The notes beneath the pieces were generated by a model that was not told the DNA's origin, ran no database searches, and saw only the letters and a program-made list of their open reading frames with translations. Below are positions 7,677 through 15,660 of a stretch of 64,000 nucleotides of DNA, in pieces. Source of the DNA: JANPBY01 sp031430645 (GTDB lineage: Bacteria > Actinomycetota > Actinomycetes > DATJPE01); contig JANPBY010000101.1 in the NCBI GenBank assembly GCA_031430645.1, positions 53,246-117,245 on the forward strand, given 5' to 3'. The first letter of the stretch is position 1, and each line of letters starts with the position of its first letter. Position numbers and translations under genes: made by a program.

Positions 7677-8600
7677 ATGCCCTCGAGCTCGCTCAGCCTG
7701 GTGCCAGCGGGAACTCTCGTCGTCATCGGTGGAGCAGAGGACAAGATCGGCCGCTCGAGAGTCCTGGCTCGCTTCGTCGAACTCGCCGGCGGGCCCCAGG
7801 CCCGAATCGCTGTCTGCGCGACCGCGAGTTCCCTCGGCCCGGAGGTAGCCAGGCTGTACGACACGGTGTTCCAAGGGCTCGGCGCGGCTGAAGTGGTATC
7901 GGTGTCGCCGAGAACCCGCGAGGAAGCTGACGATCCTGGCCTGGCTGCGGTTCTTGGGCAGGTCTCTGCCGTCTTCTTCAGCGGTGGAAACCAGATGAAG
8001 CTGTCCCAGACCATCACAGGCACGGCCTTCGGTGATGCGATCCGGGCGCTGCACCTGGACGGTCGTACCGTTGCTGGGACCTCGGCCGGGGCCAGCGTCA
8101 TGAGCGAGCACATGATTGCCTTCGGCGCTGCCGGCGCGACTCCAAAGAACCGCATCGCCCAACTGGCTCGTGGTCTCGGCCTGCTCTCCGAGGTCGTCGT
8201 CGACCAGCACTTCGATCAGCGCAACCGCCATGGCCGGCTCTTGACCCTCGTGGCGCAATCGCCATCCCTGCTCGGACTCGGCGTTGACGAGGACACCGCA
8301 GCGGTCGTGTCGGGGGGGCGTGTACTCGAGGTGATCGGGCGAGGATCGGTCTTCTTGGTCGACGGCGGCCGGGCGATCACCAGCGCGGCGAGTGCCAGCC
8401 GCAGCCAGCCTTTGTTGGTGTCCGGCGCCATCTTGCACGTGCTCCCGGCTGGTAGCCGCTTCGACCTTGTGGACCGCCGACTCATGGACGTGGTAGCAGG
8501 GACCCACCCCGGCGAGGCCGTAGACCTGGTAGCCACGGCCGCTGACGTACGGCGCGTCGCCGCACGCCGCGCCAAGCGCAAGACCGATCAAGCGACCTGA
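7677..8600 (+). CDS. cphB: Cyanophycinase (peptidase family S51)
   Basis: 307 residues. An exopeptidase that releases beta-Asp-Arg dipeptides from cyanophycin (multi-L-arginyl-poly-L-aspartate). Family marks are VVIGGAEDK near the N-terminus, FFSGGNQMKL, the nucleophile elbow GTSAGAS with Ser136, and VVDQHFDQRNRHGRL carrying the conserved histidines. Length is normal and no signal peptide is seen, so it should act on intracellular granules. It lies 41 bp upstream of cphA on the same strand, so synthesis and breakdown genes form one unit. No isoaspartyl dipeptidase gene, needed to split the released dipeptide, is in the window. Confidence 0.92.
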   Translation: MPSSSLSLVPAGTLVVIGGAEDKIGRSRVLARFVELAGGPQARIAVCATASSLGPEVARLYDTVFQGLGAAEVVSVSPRTREEADDPGLAAVLGQVSAVFFSGGNQMKLSQTITGTAFGDAIRALHLDGRTVAGTSAGASVMSEHMIAFGAAGATPKNRIAQLARGLGLLSEVVVDQHFDQRNRHGRLLTLVAQSPSLLGLGVDEDTAAVVSGGRVLEVIGRGSVFLVDGGRAITSAASASRSQPLLVSGAILHVLPAGSRFDLVDRRLMDVVAGTHPGEAVDLVATAADVRRVAARRAKRKTDQAT

Positions 8601-8625
8601 TCGGCTCAGTCCATCGCGAGCAATT

Positions 8626-8635
8626 GGAGAGAGAG
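8626..8635 (+). promoter_or_regulatory. Ribosome binding site of cphA
   Basis: GGAGAGAGAG ends 6 nt before the GTG at 8642. It favours this GTG over the in-frame ATG at 8624, which would sit upstream of the site. Confidence 0.6.
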
Positions 8636-8641
8636 CACCCT

Positions 8642-11377
8642 GTGACCGAGCGGACTTCCGGCCAAGCGCAACCCGATCTCCAGATCACCGAGACCCGGGT
8701 GTACCGCGGGCCGAACATCTGGTCCTATGACGAGTCGATCCATCTGGTGGTCGATCTGGGCTCCCTCGAGAACTATCCGACGGACCGCCTCCCGGGTTTT
8801 GTGGACGGCCTTCTCGAAACTCTCCCGGGGATTGCCGACCACTCCTGCTCGCGGGGCCGTCGGGGGGGCTTTCTCGAGCGGCTGCGCGAAGGTACCTGGC
8901 TCGGTCACGTCGCCGAGCATGCGGCCCTTCAGCTCCAGCACGAGGCTGGTTTTGACATTCGGAGGGGTAAGACCCGAGGGGTCCCCGGGCAGCCGGGCCG
9001 CTACAACGTGGTCTATGGCTACACCGATGAGCGCGTCGGACTCGCAGCCGGCAGGCTAGCCGTACGGCTGGTCAATCACCTGGTTCAACCGGATCCGGAC
9101 TTTGCCTTCGACCACGAGCTCGAGCACTTCTTGCTGGGCGCCGAGCGCACCGCGTTCGGCCCGTCGACGCAAGCGATCATCGACGAGGCCGTGGCCCGGG
9201 ACATCCCATGGCTTCGTGTCAACGAGTACTCCCTCGTCCAACTCGGGCAAGGCGTCCACGCCCAAAGAATTCGGGCCACGATGACCTCCCGTACCTCGGC
9301 CTTGGCCGTCGACATTGCTGGGGACAAAGACCTGACGACCCGACTCTTGGCTGCGGCCGGGCTGCCGGTGCCGAAGTCCGAGTCTGTCCGTTCAGCTGAC
9401 CGCGCGGTTGAAGCCGCTCGCCGGATCGGCTACCCGGTGGTGTGCAAACCGCTGGATGGCAATCACGGCCGCGGAGTCTGCCTAGACCTGCAGGACGAGG
9501 AGGCCGTCCGGGCAGCATTCCCCATCGCCGAGGACCAGTCACGCCGCGGTTGGGTCATCGTCGAGAGCTTCGTGACTGGCCGCGACTATCGGGTGCTGGT
9601 CGTTGGTGGACGCATGGTGGCTCTCGCGGAGCGGGTGCCGGCCCACGTGATTGGCGATGGCACGCGGACCGTCCGGCAGCTCGTCGACGACACCAATGCA
9701 GATCCTCGACGTGGCGTGGGCCACGAAAAAGTCCTCACCCGAATCACGATCGACGACAAAGCCATCGCGCTCGTACGGGAGCAGGGCCTCGAGATGGAGA
9801 GCGTCGTCCCTGAGTCGACCATGGTCAAGCTCACTCTGACGGGCAACATGTCGACAGGCGGAATCTCGATCGACCGGACCTTTGAGGCGCACCCGGACAA
9901 CATCGAGATCGCTGAGGAGGCCGCTCGGGTCGTGGGACTCGATGTTGCGGGTATCGACTTCATCTCCCCCGATATTGCAGAGCCAGTCCGCGAGACCGGG
10001 GGCGCGATCTGCGAGGTCAATGCCGCACCCGGCTTTCGTATGCACACCCACCCGACGATCGGTGAGCCGCAGTACGTCGCCAAGCCGGTCGTCGACCTGT
10101 TGTTCCCGCCGGGGTCGCCAAGCCGTATCCCCATCGTCGCCGTCACCGGAACTAACGGGAAGACGACTACTTCGCGGATGATCGCTCACATCTTCAAGGG
10201 GTTGGGCCGCAAGGTCGGCATGACCTCTACCGACGGGGTCGTCATCGACGAACGACTCGTCATCCGGGCGGACGCTTCCGGCCCGAAATCGGCAAGAATG
10301 GTGCTGCAGAATCCGCGCGTCGACTTCGCGGTCTTCGAAGTAGCCCGAGGGGGAATCCTTCGGGAGGGCTTGGGCTACCAGCGCAACGACATTGCCGTCG
10401 TTCTCAACGTCGCGGCCGACCACCTCGGAATGCGCGGGATCGATACCCTTGAGCAGCTCGCCGAGGTCAAGTCTGTCGTGGTCGAGGCGGTTCCCCGCGA
10501 CGGGTTCGCCGTGCTCAACGCGGATGACCCTCTGGTCCGCGCGATGAGACGGAAGGCACCCTCGGGGCGAGTCGTCTGGTTCTCGATGGCCGAGCCTGGA
10601 TCCGAGACGATGGAACTCATCGACGACTACTGCCGTCGCGGAGGACGGGCTGTGGTCCTGGAGCGCGGCGACCTGGGCGAGCGGATCGTCATTCGGCACG
10701 GTCGACGATCCATGCCCCTGGCATGGACACACCTCCTGCCCGCCACCTTCGGCGGCAAAGCCCGCTTCAACGTCGCCAACGCCATGGCGGCGGCGGGGGC
10801 AGCCTTTGCAGCCGGCGCGCCGCTTCACGATATCCGGCAAGGGCTGCGCACCTTTACGACGTCGTACTACCTCTCCCCGGGGAGACTCAACGAACTCGAT
10901 GTGAACGGCGTCACGGTGTTCATCGACTACTGCCACAACGCTCACGGAATGCGCGCGCTAGGGGACTTCGTCGACCGGTTGGCCGAAGATCGCGATGCCG
11001 GACCGGACCTGGAACGACACCGGTGCATCGGGGTTATCGCCACCGCCGGTGACCGCCGTGATGACGACATGCGCGAGCTCGGCGGAGTCGCGGCACAGCA
11101 CTTCGACGCGATCATTGTTCGCGAGGATGCAGCACTTCGCGGGCGCGAACGAGGCGAGACCTCAGATCGCGTCGACGAAGGCGTGCGCGCTGCCATGTCC
11201 GAGGGCGCCCGCTGCCGGTCGACTGAGATCGTCATCGATGAGCTCGACTCCGTTCGGCATGCACTGACGCTGGCCAATCCGGGCGACATCCTGGTGATCT
11301 GCGTCGACAAGCACGGAGCCGTTCTCGAAGAACTCGAGCGGCGATCTCACATCGCTCAGCCCGGAGCACACGGCTGA
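8642..11377 (+). CDS. cphA: Cyanophycin synthetase CphA1
   Basis: 911 residues, normal for CphA1. It polymerises aspartate and arginine into cyanophycin with ATP, using two active sites. Layout: N-terminal domain (about 1-200, with YRGPNIWSYDESIH and the segment around RRGGFLERLREGTWLGH), ATP-grasp domain (about 210-480, with KPLDGNHGRGV and ICEVNAAPGFRMH), and C-terminal Mur-ligase domain (from about 495) with P-loop VTGTNGKTTTSRM at 501-513, TSTDGV, SADHLG-type motif (AADHLGMRGIDTLEQ) and ATAGDRRDDD. Both sites look intact. The GTG at 8642 follows a good ribosome binding site. Its stop is 1 bp from the stop of the convergent Mur-ligase paralogue. Confidence 0.95.
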   Translation: MTERTSGQAQPDLQITETRVYRGPNIWSYDESIHLVVDLGSLENYPTDRLPGFVDGLLETLPGIADHSCSRGRRGGFLERLREGTWLGHVAEHAALQLQHEAGFDIRRGKTRGVPGQPGRYNVVYGYTDERVGLAAGRLAVRLVNHLVQPDPDFAFDHELEHFLLGAERTAFGPSTQAIIDEAVARDIPWLRVNEYSLVQLGQGVHAQRIRATMTSRTSALAVDIAGDKDLTTRLLAAAGLPVPKSESVRSADRAVEAARRIGYPVVCKPLDGNHGRGVCLDLQDEEAVRAAFPIAEDQSRRGWVIVESFVTGRDYRVLVVGGRMVALAERVPAHVIGDGTRTVRQLVDDTNADPRRGVGHEKVLTRITIDDKAIALVREQGLEMESVVPESTMVKLTLTGNMSTGGISIDRTFEAHPDNIEIAEEAARVVGLDVAGIDFISPDIAEPVRETGGAICEVNAAPGFRMHTHPTIGEPQYVAKPVVDLLFPPGSPSRIPIVAVTGTNGKTTTSRMIAHIFKGLGRKVGMTSTDGVVIDERLVIRADASGPKSARMVLQNPRVDFAVFEVARGGILREGLGYQRNDIAVVLNVAADHLGMRGIDTLEQLAEVKSVVVEAVPRDGFAVLNADDPLVRAMRRKAPSGRVVWFSMAEPGSETMELIDDYCRRGGRAVVLERGDLGERIVIRHGRRSMPLAWTHLLPATFGGKARFNVANAMAAAGAAFAAGAPLHDIRQGLRTFTTSYYLSPGRLNELDVNGVTVFIDYCHNAHGMRALGDFVDRLAEDRDAGPDLERHRCIGVIATAGDRRDDDMRELGGVAAQHFDAIIVREDAALRGRERGETSDRVDEGVRAAMSEGARCRSTEIVIDELDSVRHALTLANPGDILVICVDKHGAVLEELERRSHIAQPGAHG

Positions 11378-11378
11378 G

Positions 11379-13079
11379 TTATTCGGTTCCACGAGCTGTC
11401 CGGACCTCGCTCACACGCCGCTTCAGGGCAAGGGGCAGCAGGGATGCTGCCTGCCGAGCGGCGAGCCAAGCGAGGGCTTCGGTGCGTTCGCCGTGACACA
11501 TGAAAGCGATGACGTCTCCTGGCGCCGACCGCTCAACGAGTGCGATCAGGGCCACGACCTCTCCATCGGAGGTAGGGAAATCGCTGTGCCCCACTGACTT
11601 CGCCCCCTCGTCGAAGAGCGCCTGGACTTCGCCAAGGGTGCGTCCACGGAGGTACATCGGGGAGCGAACAGAGATGACGTCGTCAGCCTGTTGAGCGGCC
11701 AACGCTCCGAGTTGAACCAGATCCTCGTCGCGCCGGTCGCCGGCGCCGGAGAGCGCCAGCCGAACGTTGGACCCAGGCAAGCGCAGCCCGTCCGCGACAC
11801 CAAGCAGCGCCTCGAGCCCCTCCGGGTTGTGCGCGAAATCCAGGACGACCAAGACCGAGTCCAGCTCGAAGACGTTCATCCGGCCCGGGTTGTGCGCAAC
11901 GTCGGGCACGAAGCTCGCGAGACCTGCCGTGATCGCTGGTCGTGGCAGATTCAGGGCCAACGCCGCTGCAACGGCGGCCAAAGCATTGGCGATGTTGTGG
12001 GGCGACAGGCCGGCGAGGGTGACCGGGATGTCCGCGATGGACATCAGATGGTCAGGGTCAGCCGTGCGATCTCCCAGGACCACCAGATCACCGTCGAGTA
12101 CGGTCACGGCCCGGCCCCCCTCGTTGAGGGTCTGGCGAATGGCCGGACTGTCGGGTGAGAGGGCGAAGACCCAGGTTCGGGCGCGGATTCCTGACCGCAT
12201 GGCGAAGACCCGTGGGTCTTCACCATTGAGAACCACCCACCCCTGCGGTCGGGTCACCCTGGTGACCACCGCCTTGACCTCAGCGAGCTGGTCGACGGTG
12301 TCGATTCCTTGGAGACCCAGATGGTCGGCCGAAACATTCGTCACGATGGCAACGTCGTTGGCAGCCACTCCCATCCCCCTCAAGAGCAGCCCTCCCCGCG
12401 CGGTCTCGAGCACGGCAACATCGACGGGCTGGGCCAAGACCAGACGGGCACCGCCCGGACCCGACCAGTCCCCTGCTTCGATAAGTTGACCGTCGACGTA
12501 GACCCCATCGGTGCTCGTCCATCCCGTCGAGCGACCCGCCGTCATGCACAGGTGCGCGAGGATCCTCGTGGTCGTCGTCTTCCCATTGGTGCCCGTGATG
12601 GACACCACAGGAATCCTTGGTTGCGGCAAGTCCGGAGGGAGACCTGGTTCAGCGGCGAGCACGTTGTGTCCTGCCTCGGCGATGAGCTCATCCATCGGCC
12701 GCTCCGCCAGGTCATCAAGCACACCGACCACGGCATGAGCCAAGGCTTCTGCCCGGCCGCGGCGACGCCAGGGATAGGCAAGAATGAGTTGGTCGATGTC
12801 CCTGCCGGGGCGGGCCCGGACAGCCAGCCGATTCGTTCCCGACGCAGCGGCCACCTGGCGGGTGATGTGGACGAGCAGGCGAAGAGCGAAACGTTGACGC
12901 TGACCCGAATGTGGCTCGCCGGGCCGCGACCCGGACAGCCCGGCCGAACGGGCAATCCCAAGAACGGTCTCCTCGGCAAGTCCCACAAGGACCGTGGCGT
13001 CGAGGGTCAGTTTGACTGCCGGCCGGGAGACATACAGATTCGGGCCGTCGAGGACTCTCAGCTCGACTAGCGCAGTCAT
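11379..13079 (-). CDS. CphA-like Mur ligase lacking the ATP-grasp domain
   Basis: 566 residues. The C-terminal part (from about 160) is a Mur-ligase domain closely similar to that of the neighbouring CphA: P-loop ITGTNGKTTTTRIL, TSTDGV, SADHLGLQGIDT, LDFAHNPEGLEALL and SGAGDRRDEDL. The N-terminal part (LRVLDGPNLYVSRPAVKL) matches the start of CphA's first domain, but the ATP-grasp domain of roughly 270 residues is absent. It could add one amino acid to a cyanophycin-like or other acidic peptide; substrate unknown. The ATG at 13079 is chosen because TAGGCT lies 7 nt upstream; a frame extends to 13238 without support. Convergent with cphA, 1 bp between stops. Confidence 0.88.
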   Translation of the reverse strand: MTALVELRVLDGPNLYVSRPAVKLTLDATVLVGLAEETVLGIARSAGLSGSRPGEPHSGQRQRFALRLLVHITRQVAAASGTNRLAVRARPGRDIDQLILAYPWRRRGRAEALAHAVVGVLDDLAERPMDELIAEAGHNVLAAEPGLPPDLPQPRIPVVSITGTNGKTTTTRILAHLCMTAGRSTGWTSTDGVYVDGQLIEAGDWSGPGGARLVLAQPVDVAVLETARGGLLLRGMGVAANDVAIVTNVSADHLGLQGIDTVDQLAEVKAVVTRVTRPQGWVVLNGEDPRVFAMRSGIRARTWVFALSPDSPAIRQTLNEGGRAVTVLDGDLVVLGDRTADPDHLMSIADIPVTLAGLSPHNIANALAAVAAALALNLPRPAITAGLASFVPDVAHNPGRMNVFELDSVLVVLDFAHNPEGLEALLGVADGLRLPGSNVRLALSGAGDRRDEDLVQLGALAAQQADDVISVRSPMYLRGRTLGEVQALFDEGAKSVGHSDFPTSDGEVVALIALVERSAPGDVIAFMCHGERTEALAWLAARQAASLLPLALKRRVSEVRTARGTE

Positions 13080-13086
13080 GGGCCGG

Positions 13087-13092
13087 AGCCTA
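13087..13092 (-). promoter_or_regulatory. -10 box (TAGGCT) of the Mur-ligase gene, leaderless start
   Basis: TAGGCT on the minus strand, 7 nt before the ATG at 13079, no ribosome binding site between. The same hexamer recurs at several other genes here. Confidence 0.5.
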
Positions 13093-13110
13093 ACTGTGCC
13101 CAGGGCGCCG

Positions 13111-13878
13111 TCAGGCACCCATGGCGTGCACCCCTCCGTCAACGTGGACGATCTCGCCGGTCGTCTTCGGGAACCAGTCGGACAGCAAGGCCACACATCC
13201 CTGAGCAGCGGGAGTGGGGTCGTCGAGGTCCCAGCCAATCGGGGCGCGAGACGCCCACACTGCTTCGAAGTCGCTGAATCCGGGAATCGAGCGGGCTGCC
13301 ATGGTCTTGATCGGTCCCGCCGCCACCAAGTTCACCCGGATACCCTGGTCCCCGAGGTCACGAGCGAGATAGCGCGACGTCGACTCGAAGGCGGCCTTGG
13401 CGACACCCATCCAGTCGTACTTCGGCCAAGCAACGGTCGCATCAAAGGTCAGCCCGACGACCGAACTGCCTGAGGACATCATGGGCAGGCAGGCCATGGT
13501 GAGGGCCTTGAGCGAGAACGCGGACACGTGAACCGCGGTGGCGACATCGGGCCAGGTGGTCTTCAAGAAGTTGCCGCCGAGCGCAGACTCCGGTGCGAAG
13601 CCGATCGAGTGCAGTACGCCGTCGATGCCGTCCATGTGCTCGCCCACGCGCCCCGGGAGGCCGGCGAGGTCTTCTTCGCTCGTGACATCGAGTTCGATCA
13701 CCGGCGCAGGCGTAGGGAGTCGCCGGGCGATGCGTTGCACGAGCGACATCCGGCCATAGCCCGTCAGAACCACCTGTGCGCCCTGCTCCTGGGCCAGGCG
13801 TGCGACATGGAAAGCGATGGAAGCATCGGTCAGAACGCCTGTGACCAAGACGCGCTTGCCTTCGAGGATTCCGGCCAT
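13111..13878 (-). CDS. fabI: Enoyl-[acyl-carrier-protein] reductase (NADH), InhA/FabI type
   Basis: 255 residues. Short-chain dehydrogenase of the FabI branch: it reduces trans-2-enoyl-ACP in the last step of each fatty-acid elongation cycle. Seen: the FabI-type nucleotide site GVLTDASIAFHVA, LHSIGFAPE, and the catalytic Tyr-x6-Lys in YDWMGVAKAAF, preceded by LTFDATVAWPK as in mycobacterial InhA. The substrate-binding loop AGPIKTMAARSIPGF follows. It starts 3 bp after fabG, so the two form an operon with the same order as mycobacterial mabA-inhA. It is the expected target class for triclosan- and isoniazid-like inhibitors. Confidence 0.95.
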   Translation of the reverse strand: MAGILEGKRVLVTGVLTDASIAFHVARLAQEQGAQVVLTGYGRMSLVQRIARRLPTPAPVIELDVTSEEDLAGLPGRVGEHMDGIDGVLHSIGFAPESALGGNFLKTTWPDVATAVHVSAFSLKALTMACLPMMSSGSSVVGLTFDATVAWPKYDWMGVAKAAFESTSRYLARDLGDQGIRVNLVAAGPIKTMAARSIPGFSDFEAVWASRAPIGWDLDDPTPAAQGCVALLSDWFPKTTGEIVHVDGGVHAMGA

Positions 13879-13881
13879 CTG

Positions 13882-14586
13882 CTAGTGCCCCATTCCTAGG
13901 CCGCCGTCTACGGGAACGACAGCACCGCTGACATAACCAGCCTCGTCCGACGCGAGGAAGGCCACGACGGCCGCCACCTCCGCCGGCGATGCATATCGAC
14001 CGAGCGGAACCTGAGCGAGGATCACCGAGCGTTGGGCGTCGCTCAAAGCCGCCGTCATGTCTGTATCGACGAAGCCTGGAGCCACCACATTGGCCGTGAT
14101 GCTTCGGCTCCCAAGCTCGCGGGTCAACGAGCGAGCGAAACCCACGAGGCCCGCCTTGGACGCGGCGTAGTTCGCCTGCCCAGCCGAGCCCAGGAGGCCG
14201 ACCACCGAAGAAACAAAGATCAACCGACCCCAGCGAGCCCGAAGCATGGTTTTGCTCGCTCGACGCGTCACCCTGAATGCTCCGGTCAGGTTGGTGTCGA
14301 GGATCGCCGCGAAGTCGTCCTCGGACATCCGCAAGAGCAAGGTGTCGCGAGTGATGCCGGCATTGGCGACCAGGATCTCGACCGGCCCAACTTCGGCTTC
14401 GATGCGGTCGAAGGCTGCATCGACCGACGCCTGGTCGGTCACATCGCAGGCCACGGCGGTGAGCCCGTGCGGGGCGTCTCCCGACCGAGAGGTCACCACC
14501 ACCGTGTGACCATCCTCCGTCAGCCTGAGCGCGATCGCCAGACCGATGCCTCGGTTGCCTCCGGTGACCAGCGCTACGCGACCCAC
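13882..14586 (-). CDS. fabG: 3-oxoacyl-[acyl-carrier-protein] reductase FabG
   Basis: 234 residues. NADPH-dependent short-chain dehydrogenase reducing beta-ketoacyl-ACP. Seen: TGGNRGIGLAIA nucleotide motif, NAGITRD, catalytic Ser in SSVVGLLGSAGQANY, YAASKAG with the Tyr-x3-Lys pair, and PGFVDTDM. The frame extends far upstream, but the GTG at 14586 has a GGAGG site 4 nt upstream (14591-14595) and gives the standard N-terminus, VGRVALVTGG. A TAGCGT hexamer on the minus strand at 14637-14642 could be the -10 box, leaving a leader of roughly 45 nt. Co-transcribed with fabI. Confidence 0.94.
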   Translation of the reverse strand: MGRVALVTGGNRGIGLAIALRLTEDGHTVVVTSRSGDAPHGLTAVACDVTDQASVDAAFDRIEAEVGPVEILVANAGITRDTLLLRMSEDDFAAILDTNLTGAFRVTRRASKTMLRARWGRLIFVSSVVGLLGSAGQANYAASKAGLVGFARSLTRELGSRSITANVVAPGFVDTDMTAALSDAQRSVILAQVPLGRYASPAEVAAVVAFLASDEAGYVSGAVVPVDGGLGMGH

Positions 14587-14636
14587 CTGACCTCCAGTGC
14601 TCGAGGACGCGTTCGACCTTCGGACGCGCCGAGTCG

Positions 14637-14642
14637 ACGCTA
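14637..14642 (-). promoter_or_regulatory. Candidate -10 box (TAGCGT) of the fabG-fabI operon
   Basis: TAGCGT on the minus strand about 50 nt before the fabG start, which has its own ribosome binding site. It faces away from the TAGGGT box of the divergent oxidoreductase gene. Positional inference only. Confidence 0.35.
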
Positions 14643-14661
14643 GCGCGTCCGCCGCCCCCGT

Positions 14662-14667
14662 TAGGGT
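14662..14667 (+). promoter_or_regulatory. -10 box (TAGGGT) of the quinone oxidoreductase gene
   Basis: TAGGGT lies exactly 6 nt before the GTG at 14674, with no ribosome binding site, indicating a leaderless transcript. Confidence 0.5.
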
Positions 14668-14673
14668 CCAGGG

Positions 14674-15660
14674 GTGCGCGCCATCCAGATCCACCGCTTC
14701 GGCGGCCCCGAAGTACTCGAGCTCGTCGAGCTTCCAGATCCGATTCCCGAACCGGGTTCCCTGCTGCTCGAGGTGACGACAGCGGGAGTCAACTTTGCCG
14801 ACACTCACCAGATCGAGAACTCCTATCTCGCGGCCCAGACATTGCCTTTGGTGCCGGGAGCGGAGGTCGTGGGGCGTACGGCTGACGGCCGACGAGTGGT
14901 TGCCCTGGTGTCCGGCGGGGGCTACGCCGAGAAGGCTGTTGTTCATCCGGCTCTGTGCTTCGACGTCCCTGACACGGTCACGGACGGAGCGGCACTGGCC
15001 GTAGTCCTCCAGGGCACGACTGCGTGGCACCTCCTGCGCACGAGCGCCCATCTGATGGCCGGGGAGACCGTGGTCGTCCACGCCGGAGCCGGCGGTGTAG
15101 GCACCCTCGCCGTTCAGCTTGCGAAGGCGTGGGGCGCCGGCCGGGTCATCGCCACGGCCTCGACGCAGGAGAAACGCCAACTAACCCTCGACCTCGGCGC
15201 CGACGTGGCCGTGTCGCCGGACGCTGAGGGTCTGGCCGCCCGCTTGCGCGAGGCAAACGAGGGCGCACCTGTCGACGTTGTCCTGGAGATGACCGGCGGA
15301 GCGGTCTTCGACGAGAGCCTTCGGGCACTTGCGCCCTTTGGGCGACTGGTGACCTACGGCATGGCCTCGAGGCAGCCTGCGAAGCCTGTCACCAGCGGTG
15401 AACTGATGGCGAAGTCACGAGCGGTGATCGGTTTCTGGCTGGCGCACTGTTTCACTCGACCGGCCCTGCTGCACACCGCCATGGACGACCTCCTGGCTCG
15501 GTTGGCCGCCGGGGAACTTCGCGCCGTCATCGGCGGGGTCTGCCCCCTAGCAGAGGTCCGGCGCGCCCATGAGGACCTGCTCGCCCGCAGGACCACCGGG
15601 AAGCTCCTCCTCAACCCAACATCCGGCTCCACCAGCGTCGACTTTCCGGGAGCAGTATGA
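14674..15660 (+). CDS. NADPH:quinone oxidoreductase-like zinc-independent MDR protein
   Basis: 328 residues. Medium-chain dehydrogenase/reductase family, quinone-oxidoreductase branch: IQIHRFGGPEVLEL at the N-terminus, GVNFADTHQIENSY, and the NADP-binding motif VVHAGAGGVGTLAVQLAKAWG (about 134-153; shown in part). The structural and catalytic zinc cysteines are missing, as expected for this branch. It probably reduces quinones or enones with NADPH; the substrate is not predictable. Its stop overlaps the tldD start by 4 bp (ATGA), so it heads a qor-tldD-tldE operon. Confidence 0.88.
   Translation: MRAIQIHRFGGPEVLELVELPDPIPEPGSLLLEVTTAGVNFADTHQIENSYLAAQTLPLVPGAEVVGRTADGRRVVALVSGGGYAEKAVVHPALCFDVPDTVTDGAALAVVLQGTTAWHLLRTSAHLMAGETVVVHAGAGGVGTLAVQLAKAWGAGRVIATASTQEKRQLTLDLGADVAVSPDAEGLAARLREANEGAPVDVVLEMTGGAVFDESLRALAPFGRLVTYGMASRQPAKPVTSGELMAKSRAVIGFWLAHCFTRPALLHTAMDDLLARLAAGELRAVIGGVCPLAEVRRAHEDLLARRTTGKLLLNPTSGSTSVDFPGAV

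Noticed and set aside
7581..8591. Long N-terminal extension of the SixA frame
   Set aside because: It reads antisense through the cyanophycinase gene; SixA homology begins only after the GTG at 7580.
9539..10945. 468-codon open frame antisense to cphA
   Set aside because: High-G+C shadow of a real gene: no recognised domain, low-complexity Arg/Asp/Val content, no start signals. The plus-strand gene is certain.
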